Shown: one piece after another, positions 63,501-64,000 of the stretch
How the letters are laid out: every line of letters starts with the position of its first letter
How positions within the stretch are numbered: position 1 is the first letter of the stretch
Source: Marinobacter alexandrii
GTDB taxonomy: Bacteria > Bacteroidota > Bacteroidia > Cytophagales > Cyclobacteriaceae
Assembly (NCBI GenBank): GCA_039984955.1
Contig: JBDWTN010000007.1
Coordinates: forward strand, 2,488,501-2,552,500
Length of the DNA: 64,000 nucleotides
Direction: 5' to 3'
Notes under the pieces: generated by a model
What the model was told of the DNA's origin: nothing
The model's input: the letters and a program-made list of their open reading frames with translations, nothing else
The model's database searches: none
Translations under genes and position numbers: made by a program

Positions 63501-64000
63501 GGATGCTGCGATTTGGTGCTTAGCGCTGCTAAAGGTATTTCCAATCCCATGCTACCAATAGGCTCTTTGCCCTGCTCACACATGGGAATCAATATTTGGT
63601 CAATGGCTTCTCTTGTCCACCCATTGGCGATTTGGAGTTTACTGATTTGATCACTATCCAGAAATTCAGGGTCAGTGAAAGGCCCTGGTAAAAAGCGGAG
63701 TTTAATTCTGTGCTTTTTAATCCACTCCAAATAAGGCTTAGATCTAGATATTTCTTCTTTTATATCGGCATCAAATTTCACTTCACCTTTATCTAAATCA
63801 GCCACTATCATTTTTCCAGGTTGAAGTCTTCCTTTTTCTTTAATCATCTTTTGATCTATTGGTAAGGCTCCAGTTTCGCTGGAAACCACCAATCTGCCAT
63901 CAAAAGTGATTGAGTATCTGCATGGCCTCAGTCCATTTCGATCGAGAGTAGCTCCGATGACATCTCCATCTGTAAAACATAAAGCGGCAGGCCCGTCCCA
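60572..64000 (-). CDS. gltB: glutamate synthase, large (alpha) subunit, 5' partial
   Basis: The frame is open to the end of the window: the codons before a possible TTG at 63892 read WDGPAALCFTDG and GATLDRNGLRPCRYS, the end of the GltB glutaminase domain, so the real start lies beyond base 64000. Visible are the rest of that domain, the central domain, the FMN/glutamate synthase domain (SGEGGEDIS, GAKPGEGGQLPG), the 3Fe-4S cysteines (CIMMRKCHLNTCPVG, C-x5-C-x4-C) and the C-terminal glxGxG beta-helix (GLSGGRVIIHP). It makes two glutamates from glutamine and 2-oxoglutarate. About 1140 of some 1500 residues are here. Confidence 0.97.
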   Translation of the reverse strand, partial: WDGPAALCFTDGDVIGATLDRNGLRPCRYSITFDGRLVVSSETGALPIDQKMIKEKGRLQPGKMIVADLDKGEVKFDADIKEEISRSKPYLEWIKKHRIKLRFLPGPFTDPEFLDSDQISKLQIANGWTREAIDQILIPMCEQGKEPIGSMGLEIPLAALSTKSQHPSNFLKQFFAQVSNPPIDPIRERMVMSLFTRLGQGANILSEDPEHCHQIHITRPVLRPNTFQKVLELSNQGFSHQVIDCIFSKNETLEKALIRICKEAEKAVVSGSKILILSDAKQDATHFAIPSLFSIGAVQHYLTDKKLRAKTSLIAHGADIIEVHHFATLIGFGASAVMPYLAFSHMNAHAKSKDLDFNELSDNYARAIGKGLLKIMSKMGISTLQSYQGAQIFEAIGLSSKVIKTCFNGTISRVEGNSFDHFEEGIRKNHMLAYSNNPIEHGGVYSWRKDQEKHLIDPETIHLLQKATKLKDYSLYKKYAAHISKPEEGYFYIRHLLSFKKRKSISLDSVESVDRILQRFATGAMSFGSISHEAHTTLAIAMNRIGGKSNSGEGGEDISRFVLRENGDSEKSRIKQVASGRFGVTSHYLNNADEIQIKIAQGAKPGEGGQLPGHKVNKWIAKVRMSTPGVDLISPPPHHDIYSIEDLAQLIFDLKNANPDARINVKLVSQAGVGTIAAGVAKGFADAILVSGADGGTGASPLSSIRHAGLPWEMGLSEAQQTLVKSRLRSRVVLQSDGKMMTGRDIAIATLLGAEEWGVSTAALIAEGCIMMRKCHLNTCPVGIATQDEKLRKLFTGDPDHVITLFRFMAEELREIMAELGFKTINEMVGQSHVLQQNKNIDSRGLDLSKILLYEETNDTRYHSRRQQSQLDTVLDRKIWSDVKDELEKEFVAAYEYDIKNTDRTTGAIISSFISKKYGVEGLPSSLLKIKFKGSAGQSFGAFLANGIKFILEGDANDYVGKGLSGGRVIIHPQRNVRFKARENTIIGNVALYGATSGECYINGIAGERFAVRNSGAKAVVEGVGDHGCEYMTGGTVLVLGETGKNFAAGMSGGIAYVLDVSGELNRNCNMEMVVFDRLDGEDVSTIKTLIVNHLRHTSSSLAQEILLDWDRYLNHLVKVIPIQYKGIREEAKSNIPMTPVY

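Overview
The window is chromosomal DNA of a gliding-type Bacteroidota, most likely a member of the Cytophagales (lineage inferred, not computed). The reasons are an intact porP-gldKLMN type IX secretion (T9SS) operon, an SprE/PorW-type lipoprotein, a secreted esterase with a T9SS C-terminal sorting domain, AT-rich sequence, TAnnTTTG-type promoter elements, frequent TTG/GTG starts, and an ATP synthase locus ending at atpG without atpD or atpC. I see no mobile elements, CRISPR arrays, tRNA or rRNA genes. Genes are dense and no gap exceeds 300 bases; the longest is 276 bases, before the sigma factor at 41395.

Layout. 1-1585: LytS-type kinase (5' end outside the window) and LytTR regulator. 1582-3095 (minus): hemW and a small unknown gene. 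3122-6620: Omp85-like outer-membrane protein, DUF4271 membrane protein, hemD. 6668-12815: porP, gldK, gldL, gldM, gldN and a FISUMP-domain protein, closed by a strong terminator. 12850-19480 (minus): sprE, PBP1A and uvrC, joined by 1-base TAATG overlaps. 19563-27721: M23 peptidase, bactofilin, atpZ, a small four-helix membrane protein, atpB-E-F-H-A-G, then a UbiA-like and a UbiE-like gene coupled to atpG. 27699-30406: divergent 7TM histidine kinase and LytTR regulator. 30595-41118: sodium symporter, periplasmic hydrolase, TonB-dependent receptor, SDR, KAS III-like protein, acyl-CoA ligase and a secreted PHB-depolymerase-type esterase, ended by a perfect terminator. 41395-44708: ECF sigma factor, membrane partner, DUF4097-type envelope protein and two probable outer-membrane proteins. 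44752-48735: TPR histidine kinase; on minus, asd and a THUMP-like methyltransferase. 48937-55824: a kinase-less Y_Y_Y propeller protein and a 1345-residue lamin-tail repeat protein. 55926-57624: DksA-like protein, scpB, rluB-like. 57817-64000: amt and, on minus, gltD and gltB (gltB 5' end lies beyond the window).

How the genes work together. The T9SS genes would export the esterase encoded at 38869. That esterase, the TonB receptor, the periplasmic hydrolase, the sodium symporter, the acyl-CoA ligase and the SDR make a plausible complete route for depolymerising an external polyester or ester and importing and activating the acids. This proposed 'polyester utilisation locus' is the most interesting assembly in the window. 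Its KAS III-like member has lost the catalytic His and Asn. Nitrogen uptake (amt) and assimilation (gltBD) sit end to end, and the amt leader carries three perfect palindromes plus a direct repeat.
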